NCBI GenBank assembly: GCA_016704435.1
Contig: JADJAB010000001.1
Location: 62,001-126,000 of the forward strand
From: Rhodobacter sp.
GTDB lineage: Bacteria > Pseudomonadota > Alphaproteobacteria > Rhodobacterales > Rhodobacteraceae
DNA length: 64,000 nucleotides
Reading direction: 5' to 3'
Positions 35,347 through 44,706 of this stretch are shown one piece after another. The notes below the pieces were generated by a model. It searched no databases and had not been told where the DNA came from. It worked only from the letters and a program-made list of their open reading frames with translations. Within the stretch, counting starts at the first letter, position 1; each line of letters begins with the position of its first letter. The position numbers were made by a program, and so were the translations under genes.

Positions 35347-36138
35347 TCACTTCAGTTTCGGCATCTCCAGCACCGTCACGGTCGAGGTGGTATCCTCGGC
35401 CTTGGCGCCGAACCACTTTTCATGCAGCCCGGCAATGAAGCCTTCGTTCTTCAGCGCGGTCAGCACCTCGTTTGCCTCGGCGGCCAGCGGGGCGTCCTTG
35501 GCGAACATCATCGAGTATTTCTCGCCCGTGGTGATCCGCTCGACCACCTGCAGTTCGGGCTTGTCCTTGACGTAGTAGAGAAGCGCCGGGATGTCCGAGA
35601 TGTAGCCGTCGATCCGCCCCGCCGTCAGATCCAGCATCGCCGGAGACAGCCCTTCATAGCGCTGGATGGAGGCAAAGCCGTATTCGGCCGAATGCTCGGT
35701 CGCCCACATGTCCCCGGTCGATCCGGTATCGACGCCGACGATCTTGCCCGACATCTCGGCCAGCGAGGCGGGGCCACCGGCCTTGGTCGTCAGCGACTGG
35801 TCGCTGTCGTAATAGGGCTGTGCGAAGGTTACCGATTCCAGCCGCTTGTCGGTGATGGTGATCGACGAGATCGCGATGTCGATCCGCCCGGACTGCACGG
35901 CCGAGAACAGGCCATTGAACGGAATATTCTCGATCACCACGGTCTTGCCCAACCGGCTGGCGACTTCGTTCACCAGGTCGATCTCGAACCCGACGAAGGC
36001 GCCGCTGTCGTCCTGGAATTGCCACGGCACGTTGCCGATGTTGGCGCCAACCGTCAGGTCCTCGGCGCCGGCCAGACCGGCCGAAGCGCCCAGACCGGCT
36101 GCGGCGAATGCGATGGCAAAAAGCCTGTTGCGGATCAT
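35347..36138 (-). CDS. polar amino acid ABC transporter periplasmic binding protein
   Basis: 263 residues. Signal peptide MIRNRLFAIAFAAAGLGASA followed by LAGAED, cut near residue 26. The SBP_bac_3 fold is plain: VGANIGNVPWQFQDDSGAFVGFEIDLVNEVASRLG, FNGLFSAVQSGRIDIAISSITIT, FAQPYYDSDQSL, VDTGSTGDM. The ATG at 36138 has GGGGAG seven bases upstream; the open frame beyond it overlaps the control region and lacks a signal. It is the first gene of the importer operon, facing the FadR-like regulator. Confidence 0.95.
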   Translation of the reverse strand: MIRNRLFAIAFAAAGLGASAGLAGAEDLTVGANIGNVPWQFQDDSGAFVGFEIDLVNEVASRLGKTVVIENIPFNGLFSAVQSGRIDIAISSITITDKRLESVTFAQPYYDSDQSLTTKAGGPASLAEMSGKIVGVDTGSTGDMWATEHSAEYGFASIQRYEGLSPAMLDLTAGRIDGYISDIPALLYYVKDKPELQVVERITTGEKYSMMFAKDAPLAAEANEVLTALKNEGFIAGLHEKWFGAKAEDTTSTVTVLEMPKLK

Positions 36139-36185
36139 CTGAGTCTCCCCTGTTGAGTCCCTCAATCCTAGGCTATACTGGTCTG

Positions 36186-36200
36186 ACTGGTCTGACCAGT
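36186..36200. promoter_or_regulatory. FadR-type operator
   Basis: ACTGGTC-T-GACCAGT is a perfect 7-1-7 palindrome that contains the TGGTCNGACCA core known for E. coli FadR sites. A partial direct copy (ACTGGTCTGA) starts nine bases earlier at 36177. It lies between the divergent importer operon and the GntR gene, so the adjacent FadR-like protein is the likely ligand-responsive repressor of both. Confidence 0.75.
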
Positions 36201-36307
36201 AGCTTGGCGCGCCCTTGGGCTTTTTTGGTGGCACGGCCCGCCGGAAGGCGCGAAGCTGACGAGATCGCGGGGCAGTTCCCGGCAACGGTGCACTCAGGGG
36301 GAAGCAG

Positions 36308-36997
36308 ATGCAGGTCCGCAATTCGGTGATGCAGACCCTGGCGCGAACCCTGCAGGACCTGATCCAGCGCGGCGAGTGGAAGCCGGAGCAGAAGATTCCG
36401 TCGCAACGGACGCTGTCGGAGCAATACGGCGTGTCGCGCACCTCGTTGCGCGAGGCGCTGCTGACGCTGGAGACGCTGGGCCTGATCCGCACCTATCCCG
36501 CGCGCGGCACTTTTGTCACTGGCCCGCTGTCGCGCGCACGGCGCGACGAAATCCGCTGGCGCTATTCCGACGACTATTCGCTGCGCGAGGTCTTCGACAT
36601 CCGCATGCTGATCGAAGGCCGGCTGGCCGCCGGAGCTGCCGGAACGATGACCGCCGCAGACATCGCAGCGCTGCACGCCGCTACCGATGCGATGGAGAAG
36701 GCCTGGACCGACGGCGACCTTCTGGCCAATGTGGGGGCCGATCTGTTCTTTCACCGCCTGATCGCAGACAGTTGCCAGAACCGGCTTCTGCGCCAGACCT
36801 ATATCTCGCTCCGTGATTTCCTGGCCGAGACGCAGCGCCTGCCGATCCCGTTTACCGAACGTGACCGGATGTCCGGCTCCATCGCCGAACACCGCGCCAT
36901 CGCCGCCGCGATCGAGGCGCGCGATGCCGCGGGGGCAGAGGCGGCGATGATCGGCCATATCCGGAAGACGGCCGCCTGCGCTGGCGTTCTGGTCTGA
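36308..36997 (+). CDS. FadR-subfamily GntR transcriptional regulator
   Basis: 229 residues. Winged helix at about 1-70 (PSQRTLSEQYGVSRTSLREALLTLETLGLIRTYPARGTFV) and an FCD domain (FDIRMLIEGRLAAGAAG, LFFHRLIADSCQNRLLR, EHRAIAAAIEARDAAGAEAAMIGHI) whose histidines can bind a metal that holds the effector. FCD regulators usually respond to amino or organic acids. The control region 108-122 bases upstream holds a perfect FadR-like operator. It is divergent from the amino-acid importer operon and converges on a LysR gene. Confidence 0.92.
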   Translation: MQVRNSVMQTLARTLQDLIQRGEWKPEQKIPSQRTLSEQYGVSRTSLREALLTLETLGLIRTYPARGTFVTGPLSRARRDEIRWRYSDDYSLREVFDIRMLIEGRLAAGAAGTMTAADIAALHAATDAMEKAWTDGDLLANVGADLFFHRLIADSCQNRLLRQTYISLRDFLAETQRLPIPFTERDRMSGSIAEHRAIAAAIEARDAAGAEAAMIGHIRKTAACAGVLV

Positions 36998-37055
36998 CAC
37001 CCGCCGGACCCCCTGGCAGCAGCCAGCGCACCGGGGCTTAGGCAGGGTCAGGCCA

Positions 37056-38018
37056 TCAAGACGGTCTCAGCGCCCCAGTCTCCGGTGACCGTCCACCCGG
37101 CCGGTCCGGGGCGGGCACGCCAAGTGGCCTGTCGCGCTCGGCCATGGCCCAGTCGCGGAACACTTGCGCCTGCCGGGCCAGCAATGGGGCTGCCGTGTCG
37201 GTCGATAGCAGGTAATAATCCGACCCGTAGCTTATGGTGTGATCAGACAGCTGGACGAGGCTGCCCGATTGCAAGTCAGGTTGAACCATTGCCAGCGGGC
37301 AGAGCGCCACCCCCTGCCCCGACAGTGCGGCGGCCCTGAGCAGGTTGAAATCCTCGAAGGTCGCGCCGGGAAGCGGGCCGCCGGCATCATGCCCGATCTC
37401 CTGCAGCCAGGTTTTCCAGCCCGAAGTTTCACCATCGTGCAGCAGGCCAAGCGCAATCAGTTCCGCCGCGTTCCCGGCGCCATCGCCCAGACGCTGCAGC
37501 AGCGTCGGGCTGCACACCGGAGCACTTTCACCGCTAAGGAAGAACCCGCTGGCGATCCCCGCGATCCTTGGCGCTTCGGGCGCGAAGACGAAGGCCAGAT
37601 GCACGTCCTGGAAATTGATGTCGCGGCCATGCATGGCGTAGACGATGCGAAACTCGATATCCGGATGCGCGGCACGAAAGCGGCTCAGGCGCGGGATCAG
37701 CCAGCACATCGCTACCGATGGAATCGCCGCAATGACAAGGGCCTGGCTTGCCGGAGCGGCGCGAGCGCGGTGACAGGCGGCGTCGATCTCGGTCAGCGAG
37801 ACCGACAGGCTGCGCGCCAGTTCCACGGCATGCGGCAACAGCCGGGTGCGGTTGCCTTCGCGTTCAAAGAGGGGCTGGCCCAGCCACTCCTCGATGTTGC
37901 GGATCTGATGGCTGACCGCCGATTGGGTGACGAAGAGCACCTCGGCAGCCGCACGAAACGACCCCAGCCGGGCAACCGCCTCGAACGCGCGCAGGGCATT
38001 GAGTGGGGGTGTCGCCAT
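37056..38018 (-). CDS. LysR-family regulator (GcvA type), divergent from creatinase
   Basis: 320 residues. Winged helix PLNALRAFEAVARLGSFRAAAEVLFVTQSAVSHQIRNIEEWLG, which is the GcvA-like signature, then an effector domain (VIAAIPSVAMCWLIPRLSRFRAAHPDIEFRIV). The C-terminal 20 residues are arginine/proline-rich and look disordered. It diverges from creatinase across 128 bases that include a perfect T-N11-A inverted repeat, so creatine or sarcosine is a reasonable effector. Confidence 0.9.
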   Translation of the reverse strand: MATPPLNALRAFEAVARLGSFRAAAEVLFVTQSAVSHQIRNIEEWLGQPLFEREGNRTRLLPHAVELARSLSVSLTEIDAACHRARAAPASQALVIAAIPSVAMCWLIPRLSRFRAAHPDIEFRIVYAMHGRDINFQDVHLAFVFAPEAPRIAGIASGFFLSGESAPVCSPTLLQRLGDGAGNAAELIALGLLHDGETSGWKTWLQEIGHDAGGPLPGATFEDFNLLRAAALSGQGVALCPLAMVQPDLQSGSLVQLSDHTISYGSDYYLLSTDTAAPLLARQAQVFRDWAMAERDRPLGVPAPDRPGGRSPETGALRPS

Positions 38019-38029
38019 GGATCACTTCA

Positions 38030-38050
38030 AGCATCGGAAAAGCTAATGCT
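38030..38050. promoter_or_regulatory. LysR box upstream of creatinase
   Basis: AGCAT-N11-ATGCT is a perfect inverted repeat with the T-N11-A spacing of LysR sites. It lies just ahead of the LysR start at 38018. A consensus -35 TTGACA (38069-38074) for creatinase follows 19 bases downstream; its -10 is weak, as expected for an activated promoter. Confidence 0.6.
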
Positions 38051-38146
38051 ACAGTGAGATATGGTCCTTTGACAAGGTCGTCCATTGCAGGCCTTTTTAC
38101 ACGCAGAAGCGCCAATCGAGGCGCGGGGATTTGCGTGGAGGTCGAG

Positions 38147-39376
38147 ATGGAGCGCGAACGGCTGCAGAACTATGTGGACAACGGTGAAAAAGCCGTGCCG
38201 ACCTTTTCCGACGCCGAGATGCAGCGGCGTCTTGATGCGATCCGCGGCCATATGGCAAAGGCCGGAATCGATGCCGCGCTGTTCACCAGCTACCATTGCA
38301 TCAACTACTACTCCGACTTCATGTTCTGCTATTTCGGCCGCCGCTACGGCTTTCTGGTCGATCACAACATCGCCACCTCGATCAGCGCGGGAATTGACGG
38401 CGGCCAACCATGGCGCCGGACCTTTGGCGGCAAGAACGTCACCTACACCGACTGGCAGAAAGACAATTATTTTCATGCCATTCGCGGTCTGACCGGTGGC
38501 GTCAAGCGGCTGGGAATCGAGTTTGACCATATCAACATCGACACGCTGAACCTGTTGAAATCAGAATTCCCTGGCATGGAATTCGTCGATATCGCCGCCC
38601 CGTCGATGCGTCTGCGGATGATCAAGTCGCCCGAGGAAATCGCCCATATCACCAAGATGACCCGCATCGCCGACATCGGCGGCGCGGCTTGTGTCGAAGC
38701 CATCGGCGTCGGCGTGCCGGAACATGAAGTTGCCCTGCACTCCACCGCAACCATGGTGCGTGAAATCGCCAAGATCTGGCCGCATGGCGAACTTCTGGAC
38801 ACCTGGACCTGGTTCCAGTCGGGCATCAATACCGATGGCGCGCACAACCCGGTGACCAGCCGCAAGATCCAGAAGGGGGATATCCTGTCGCTCAACTGTT
38901 TCCCGATGGTCGCGGGCTACTATGTCGCGCTGGAGCGCACGCTATTCTCCGAAGAAGCTTCCGACGAGCATATCCGGCTGTGGAACGTCAACTGCGCCGT
39001 GCATGACCGGGGCAAGGAACTGCTGGTGCCCGGCGCCAAGTGCAGCGACATCGCCAAGGAACTGAACGAGATGTATGCGGCCGAAAACCTGCTGCAATAC
39101 CGCAGCTTCGGTTACGGCCACTCGTTCGGCGTGCTCTGCCACTACTACGGCCGCGAAGCCGGGCTGGAGCTGCGCGAAGACTGCGACACCGTGCTGGAAC
39201 CCGGCATGGTCGTGTCGATGGAGCCGATGATCACCGTGCCGAACCATCTGCCCGGCGCCGGTGGCTACCGCGAGCATGACATCCTGGTGATCACCGACGA
39301 AGGCAACAAGGGCAACACCAACATCACCGGATTTGCCTATGGCCCCGACCATCTGATCATCAAGGGCAAGGGCTGA
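38147..39376 (+). CDS. creatinase (creatine amidinohydrolase)
   Basis: 409 residues, M24 'pita-bread' fold. Blocks match Pseudomonas putida creatinase as I recall it: FTSYHCINYYSDFMFC, SAGIDGGQPWRRT, DTWTWFQSGINTDGAHNPVT, GDILSLNCFPM, FGYGHSFGVLCHYYGREAGL, EPGMVVSMEPM. Active-site equivalents are His233, Glu264 and Glu360. The metal ligands of M24 aminopeptidases are not conserved, as expected for creatinase. It splits creatine to sarcosine and urea. The ATG at 38147 has GGAGG upstream and fits the homologue start. First gene of a run with a PotDABC importer, under a divergent LysR regulator. Confidence 0.95.
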   Translation: MERERLQNYVDNGEKAVPTFSDAEMQRRLDAIRGHMAKAGIDAALFTSYHCINYYSDFMFCYFGRRYGFLVDHNIATSISAGIDGGQPWRRTFGGKNVTYTDWQKDNYFHAIRGLTGGVKRLGIEFDHINIDTLNLLKSEFPGMEFVDIAAPSMRLRMIKSPEEIAHITKMTRIADIGGAACVEAIGVGVPEHEVALHSTATMVREIAKIWPHGELLDTWTWFQSGINTDGAHNPVTSRKIQKGDILSLNCFPMVAGYYVALERTLFSEEASDEHIRLWNVNCAVHDRGKELLVPGAKCSDIAKELNEMYAAENLLQYRSFGYGHSFGVLCHYYGREAGLELREDCDTVLEPGMVVSMEPMITVPNHLPGAGGYREHDILVITDEGNKGNTNITGFAYGPDHLIIKGKG

Positions 39377-39400
39377 CCCGGCCCACTGCCAGGGGAAACG

Positions 39401-39432
39401 GCGCAGGGCGGGAAGAGGAGCCCGCCTTGCGC
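39401..39432 (+). other. hairpin between creatinase and binding-protein gene
   Basis: Twelve-base stem GCGCAGGGCGGG / CCCGCCTTGCGC with one G-T wobble and an eight-base loop AAGAGGAG. It starts 24 bases after the creatinase stop. No T-run follows; either partial attenuation or mRNA 3'-end protection. Confidence 0.55.
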
Positions 39433-39488
39433 AACTGCCCTGCCAACGCACCCCGCGGGCAGGTGACCCATCCAGCGGAGGAATCCAC

Positions 39489-40535
39489 ATGACATTCGCA
39501 ATCGCGCGCCGCGCGCTGACGGTTCTGGGCCTGATGGCCATGACCACTGCGCCCGCCTTAGCCGAAGGCTCGATCTCGGTGATGAGCTTTGGCGGCGCCT
39601 ATCAGGAAGCCCAGCGCAAGGCGGTGTTCGAGACCTATACCGCAACCACCGGCATCAAGGTAGATGAGCAGGAATATGGCGGCGAGATCGCCAAGATCGC
39701 CGCGATGATCGAATCCGGCAACACCACCATCGACGTGGTCGATGTAGATGCGCCGACCCTGCTGCAAGGATGTGACGAAGGCATCTTCGAGAAAATCGAC
39801 TGGGACCAGATCGGCCCCAAGGACGACTGGCTGGACGGCACCACCTCTGATTGCGGCGTCGGCACCATCGTTTATTCCACCTCGCTGGCCTATAACGCCG
39901 CGGCGCTGTCCGACGGCCCGACAGTGATCGCCGATCTGTTCGACACCGCGAAATTCCCCGGCAAGCGCGGCCTGTGGAAGAACCCGGCGACCAACCTGGA
40001 ATTTGCCCTTTTGGCCGATGGCGTGCCCGCCGATCAGGTCTATGAGGTTCTGTCCACCCCCGAAGGTCTGGACCGCGCCTTTGCCAAGCTCGACACCATA
40101 AAGGGCGACATTGTCTGGTGGGAAGCCGGCGCACAGGCGCCGCAGCTTCTGGCCTCGGGCGAAGTGGTGATGACCACGGCCTGGAACGGCCGCATCCACA
40201 ACGCAAACAAGGAAGGCCAGGATTTCAAGATCGTCTGGGACAACCAGATCCTCGACTCGAACTACTGGGCGATCCCGAAGGGCGCCAAGGACATCGCGGC
40301 CTCGATGGCCTTCATCAAATACGCGGTGGAGCCGGAGGTTCTGGCGGGGACGACCAAATACATCCCCTACGGCCCGGTCCGCGCCTCGGCCGCCGAATTC
40401 GTGACGCCGGAAGACGCCGCGAACCTGCCGACCAGCCCGACCAACCTGACCGTTGCCCTGACGCTGGACAACGCCTTCTGGGCCGACAACGGCGACGAGA
40501 TCCGCAAGCGGTTCACCACCTGGCTGGCCCAGTAA
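39489..40535 (+). CDS. PotD-like periplasmic binding protein, probably creatine/guanidino-compound uptake
   Basis: 348 residues. Signal peptide (RRALTVLGLMAMTTAPALAEG, cut near residue 25), then the SBP_bac_8/PotD fold: ISVMSFGGAYQEAQRKAVFETY, IDVVDVDAPTLLQGC, WWEAGAQAPQLLASGEVVMTTAWNGRI, YWAIPKGA. AGCGGAGGAA lies before the ATG. The immediate position after creatinase suggests it carries creatine or a related cation, but the polyamine-family fold alone cannot say so. Confidence 0.92.
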   Translation: MTFAIARRALTVLGLMAMTTAPALAEGSISVMSFGGAYQEAQRKAVFETYTATTGIKVDEQEYGGEIAKIAAMIESGNTTIDVVDVDAPTLLQGCDEGIFEKIDWDQIGPKDDWLDGTTSDCGVGTIVYSTSLAYNAAALSDGPTVIADLFDTAKFPGKRGLWKNPATNLEFALLADGVPADQVYEVLSTPEGLDRAFAKLDTIKGDIVWWEAGAQAPQLLASGEVVMTTAWNGRIHNANKEGQDFKIVWDNQILDSNYWAIPKGAKDIAASMAFIKYAVEPEVLAGTTKYIPYGPVRASAAEFVTPEDAANLPTSPTNLTVALTLDNAFWADNGDEIRKRFTTWLAQ

Positions 40536-40558
40536 TCCTAGGAACAGGAGAGCGCATC

Positions 40559-41677
40559 ATGACCGCTTTGCAAGACCGCACCTCTGCGACGGGCAAACCA
40601 GATGATGCGCTCGTCCGCTTTACCGAAGTCAAGAAATCATACGATGGCATCCAGTATGTGGTCAAAGACCTCAACCTGGATGTCGCCAAGGGCGAATTTC
40701 TGACCATGCTGGGGCCGTCAGGTTCGGGCAAGACCACCACGCTGATGATGCTGGGCGGGTTTGAACGGCCCACGCTGGGGCATATCCTGCTGGACGGCAA
40801 GCCGGTCGAAAAACTGCCACCGGAAAAGCGCAACATCGGTTTCGTGTTCCAGAACTACGCCCTTTTCCCGCATATGACCGTGGCCGAGAACGTCGCTTTC
40901 CCGCTGCGCTATCGCGGCATCAGGGGCGACGCCGCGCGCGAAAAGGTGAAGCGCGCGCTGGGCCGCGTCAGCCTGGAGGCGATGGGCGACCGCAAGCCCG
41001 CGCAACTGTCGGGCGGCCAGCAGCAGCGCGTCGCCCTGGCCCGCGCGCTGGTGTTCGAACCCTCGCTGGTCCTGATGGACGAACCCCTGGGCGCGCTGGA
41101 CAAGCAACTGCGCGAAAGGATGCAGATCGAGATCAAGCATCTGCAAACCTCGCTCGGCATCACCATGGTTTACGTCACCCATGACCAATCCGAAGCGCTG
41201 ACCATGTCGGATCGCATCGCCGTCTTTCACGACGGCCGCATCCAGCAGTTGGCCGACCCCAAGACGCTGTACAACGCCCCGGAAAACCGCTTTGTCGCGG
41301 GCTTCATCGGTGAAAACAACACCATGGCCTGCAGCCTGATGGGCCGTGAGACAGGGTTGGCCGTGGTCAAGATGGCCGATGGCAGCACGCTGAAGGCCAG
41401 CGACACGGTGCTAAGCGCCGACGCCGATCTGACCCTGTCGGTGCGCCCCGAAAACATCATGCTGGCGGGCGACCAGACCCCGCCCGGCATGAACCTGTTT
41501 TCCGGCATCGCGACGGATGTGTTCTTCCTCGGCGACCACATGCGCCTGTCGGTCGAGGCGTTCGGTGGCCAAACCGTCACCGCCCGCATCCCGATCGCCG
41601 TCGCCCGCACCTTTGCCCCCGGAGAAACCGTGCATCTGGCCTGCATGGCCGCCGATTGCCGCCTGCTGGAGGGCTGA
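40559..41677 (+). CDS. PotA-type ABC transporter ATPase
   Basis: 372 residues from the ATG at 40559 (AGGAG upstream). Walker A GPSGSGKTT, FQNYALFPHMTVAENVAFPLR, signature LSGGQQQRVALARAL, Walker B VLMDEPLGALDKQ, switch VTHDQSEALTMSD, and a C-terminal TOBE domain (LTLSVRPENIML, DVFFLGDHMRL). This intact copy shows how the frameshifted ATPase at 20140-21253 should read across the signature. Confidence 0.95.
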   Translation: MTALQDRTSATGKPDDALVRFTEVKKSYDGIQYVVKDLNLDVAKGEFLTMLGPSGSGKTTTLMMLGGFERPTLGHILLDGKPVEKLPPEKRNIGFVFQNYALFPHMTVAENVAFPLRYRGIRGDAAREKVKRALGRVSLEAMGDRKPAQLSGGQQQRVALARALVFEPSLVLMDEPLGALDKQLRERMQIEIKHLQTSLGITMVYVTHDQSEALTMSDRIAVFHDGRIQQLADPKTLYNAPENRFVAGFIGENNTMACSLMGRETGLAVVKMADGSTLKASDTVLSADADLTLSVRPENIMLAGDQTPPGMNLFSGIATDVFFLGDHMRLSVEAFGGQTVTARIPIAVARTFAPGETVHLACMAADCRLLEG

Positions 41678-41680
41678 GCG

Positions 41681-42916
41681 ATGACCGCCTCGCCCGATAT
41701 CGAACGCATCCGCACCTTCGTTGCCGTCCGCCGCGCCGCCCGCCCCGCCCGCCGCGCCGCCTTTTCATTGGCGCTGCCGCTGGTGGCGTTTCTGCTGATC
41801 GCCTTTGTGGCACCCATCCTCTACCTGCTGGTCACAGCGGTGGATAACCCCGAAACCAAGACCGTGCTGCCGCAAACCCTGACGGCGCTGGAGTCATGGG
41901 ATGGCGCCTCAACCCCGGAAGAGGCGGTCTTTGCCGCTTTGGCTGCCGATCTGAAGATTGCGCAGGAAAACAGCACGGCGGCCTTGGTGGGCAAGCGGCT
42001 GAACTATGAAATCTCGGGCATGCGCAGCAAGGTCCTGGCCGCCTCCCGCATGGTTGCGGGGATGGACGCCGGACCCTACCGCGAGGCGTTTCTGGACCAG
42101 AGCGACCTCTGGGCCGCGCCCGAAACCTGGGCGGTGATCCAGCGCAACGGGGCCAGCCTGACCCCCTATTACCTCTTGACCGCAGTGGACCTGAAGCAAT
42201 CACCCACAGGCGGGCTGGAACGGGTTCAACCCGATCAGGCAATCTTCCTGACGATCCTGGGGCGCACGTTGTTGGTGGCCGGAATGGTCACGGCATTCAC
42301 CCTGATCCTGGGCTATCCGGTTGCTTATGTGCTGACCATCGCGCCGAAAACCATTGCCGCGGTGATGATGCTGATGGTTCTGCTGCCGCTGTGGACCTCG
42401 CTTCTGGTGCGGACCACTGCCTGGGTGGTGCTGTTGCAATCGGATGGGGTGATCAACTCGATCCTGATGACCCTGCATCTGACGGCGGAGAAGGTGCAAC
42501 TGATCTTTACCCGTGTCGGCACCGTCACCGCGATGACGCATATCCAGCTGCCCTTCACCATCTTGCCGATCTATTCGGTGATGCGCTCGATCCAGCCCAC
42601 CCAACTGCGCGCCGCGCGGTCGCTGGGCGCAGGGCCTACTTCGGCCTTCTGGCGGATCTATGCGCCGCAGACCCTGCCGGGTGTGGTGGCGGGCTGCCTG
42701 ATGACCTTCATCCTGTCGCTTGGCTACTACATCACCCCCGCGCTGGTCGGTGGTCCGCAGGATCAGATGGTGTCGAACTTCATCTCGACCTACATCAACC
42801 GCGATCTGAACTGGGGCCTTGCTGCCGCTTTGGGAGTGGTCCTGCTGATCGTGACGCTGGCGATCTATGGCCTGTTCCTGCGCCTTGTCGGCGCTGACAA
42901 GATCAAACTGGGGTAA
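41681..42916 (+). CDS. PotB-type ABC transporter permease with large periplasmic insertion
   Basis: 411 residues, over 100 longer than the PotB-like permease at 22103. The first helix (LALPLVAFLLIAFVAPILYLLVTAV) is followed by about 135 mostly hydrophilic residues before the second helix (TILGRTLLVAGMVTAFTLILG), a form I have seen in alphaproteobacterial PotB proteins. Docking loop RAARSLGAGPTSAFWRIYAPQTLPG. It starts three bases after the ATPase stop. Confidence 0.92.
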   Translation: MTASPDIERIRTFVAVRRAARPARRAAFSLALPLVAFLLIAFVAPILYLLVTAVDNPETKTVLPQTLTALESWDGASTPEEAVFAALAADLKIAQENSTAALVGKRLNYEISGMRSKVLAASRMVAGMDAGPYREAFLDQSDLWAAPETWAVIQRNGASLTPYYLLTAVDLKQSPTGGLERVQPDQAIFLTILGRTLLVAGMVTAFTLILGYPVAYVLTIAPKTIAAVMMLMVLLPLWTSLLVRTTAWVVLLQSDGVINSILMTLHLTAEKVQLIFTRVGTVTAMTHIQLPFTILPIYSVMRSIQPTQLRAARSLGAGPTSAFWRIYAPQTLPGVVAGCLMTFILSLGYYITPALVGGPQDQMVSNFISTYINRDLNWGLAAALGVVLLIVTLAIYGLFLRLVGADKIKLG

Positions 42917-42921
42917 ACATC

Positions 42922-43731
42922 ATGTGGCTTCCGTCCTATGCGACCCCGTCCGAGCGGATGATGCGGATCCTGGTGGTGGTCTTCGCCATCCTGGTTATGC
43001 TGTTCCTGATCGCGCCCCTGTTCATCATCGTGCCACTGTCATTCTCGAAAGACCCGTTCTTCACCCTGCCGGTGCGCGAATACTCTCTGCGCTGGTATGC
43101 CGACCTGTTCGGCAACCCGCGCTGGATGGAGGCGATGGTGAATTCCGGCATCGCCGCCGTGCTGACCACGATCTTCGCCACCACGCTTGGCACCCTTGCC
43201 GCACTGGGCATCGCCCGGCCGGATTTCCCGGCGCGGCGGTTCGTGATGGCGCTGCTGATCTCGCCGATGATCGTGCCGATCGTGATCGTCGCCGTCGGCA
43301 GCTATCTGTTCTTCGGCCAGTTCGGCCTGACCAACACCCGCGCCGGGCTGGTCTTTGCCCATACCGCGCTGGCCACGCCCTTCGTGGTGATCACCGTCAC
43401 CGCCACCCTGTCGACCTATGACACCAACCTGACGCGGGCGGCGAACAGCCTGGGCGCATCAGGCCTGTCGGCATTCTTCCGGGTGACCTTGCCGAACATC
43501 CTGCCCGGCGTGATCTCGGGCGCGATCTTCGCCTTTGCGACCTCGTTTGACGAGGTGGTGGTCGCTCTGTTCCTGACTGCAGCAGAACAACGCACCCTGC
43601 CGGTGCAAATGTTTTCCGGCATCCGCGACCAGATCAACCCCACGATCATGGCCGCCGCCACGATGCTTCTGGCCCTGTCGATCCTCTTGTTCGCAGCCCT
43701 TACAATCCTGACCCGCAAGAAGGCCCGCTAA
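42922..43731 (+). CDS. PotC-type ABC transporter permease
   Basis: 269 residues, six helices (first ILVVVFAILVMLFLIAPLFIIVPLSF), docking loop RAANSLGASGLSAFFRVTLPNILPG and FATSFDEVVVALFL near the end, all typical of PotC. Last gene of the creatinase run. Its stop codon overlaps the convergent AraC gene stop by three bases. Confidence 0.94.
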   Translation: MWLPSYATPSERMMRILVVVFAILVMLFLIAPLFIIVPLSFSKDPFFTLPVREYSLRWYADLFGNPRWMEAMVNSGIAAVLTTIFATTLGTLAALGIARPDFPARRFVMALLISPMIVPIVIVAVGSYLFFGQFGLTNTRAGLVFAHTALATPFVVITVTATLSTYDTNLTRAANSLGASGLSAFFRVTLPNILPGVISGAIFAFATSFDEVVVALFLTAAEQRTLPVQMFSGIRDQINPTIMAAATMLLALSILLFAALTILTRKKAR

Positions 43732-44706
43732 GCCATCTGCGCACGGCGCCATGCCTCTGGCGTGGTGCCATGGCTGGCCCGGAACACCCGGATCAGATGC
43801 GACACATCGGTGAACCCGGTGTCCTGCGCCACTTGGGTCACCGAGCGTTCACTGCGCGACAACAAGAGTTCCGCATGCGCCAGCCGGATCTTCTTGCCGG
43901 CATCCGATGGCGTCAGGGATAAGGCTTCGGTAAAATGCCGCTCCAGCTTGCGGCGGCTGACCTTCAAGATGATCGGCCAATGCGGCCACGGTCAGGGGCG
44001 TGTCCAGCCGCTGCTGCATCATCAGCAAAGCCTTCCTGACCAAAGGATCAGCCGTTGTCAGCTCCAACGGCATCCCCGGCTGCGGTCGCTCCGCCGCCAT
44101 CGTCTCGTCGATCATCATGATCGCCAGGCTTTTCTTCGACGCCGCCCGCCCGATATGCCGGTCGACCAGAAATGCCGCCAATTGCGCAGAACTGGTCCCG
44201 CCGGAGCAGGTCAGCCGGTCCCGGTCGACCACAAAGATCTGGTCCGAGACCGGGGTGATCCCGGTGAACTGCTCCAGAAAATCATTGTGGTGAAACCAGC
44301 TGACACAGGCGCGATAGCCCTGCATCAGCCCCGCCCGGTGCAGCACGAACGCCCCGGTACAAACCCCCACCAGCGGCACGCCCGCCGCCGCTGCACGTTG
44401 CAGGAAACTGACATAGGCCGGGGCCAAGGTTTCCAGCTCCTGCATCAGCCCGCCGATCACCACGATATAGTCAAATCGGGTCGGATCACCCAACCGCTCC
44501 TCCGGTTGCACGACGATTCCGCTGCTGGACGATACCGGATCCATCGTTGCCGACAGCACCCGCCAGCGGCTTAAGATAGGGCGCGAGCGGTCGCCCTCAT
44601 CCGCCGCCAGCCGCAGCACATCAACGAAATTGGCGAATGCGCAGAGAGTAAAGCGTGGGGTCAGGATGAAGCCAACACGCAGGCGCGGGGCAGGGGAGGC
44701 GGGCAT
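43728..44706 (-). pseudogene. GlxA-type AraC regulator (DJ-1/PfpI domain plus HTH), frameshifted
   Basis: About 325 residues when joined. N-terminal DJ-1/PfpI-like domain (LRVGFILTPRFTLCAFANFVDVLRLA, GVCTGAFVLHRAGLM) and C-terminal AraC HTH pair (LTVAALADHL, SRRKLERHFTEALSLTPSDAGKKIRLAHAELLL, VTQVAQDTGFTDVSHLIRVFRASHG). The break at 43966-43967 is in the first HTH: coding CATCTTGAAGGTC has one T too many for DHLKVSRRKLE. The start is taken as ATG 44706 behind GAGG; upstream starts at 44718-44733 are possible. GbdR and SouR, regulators of betaine and sarcosine use, belong to this class, which fits its place opposite soxBDAG. Confidence 0.85.
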
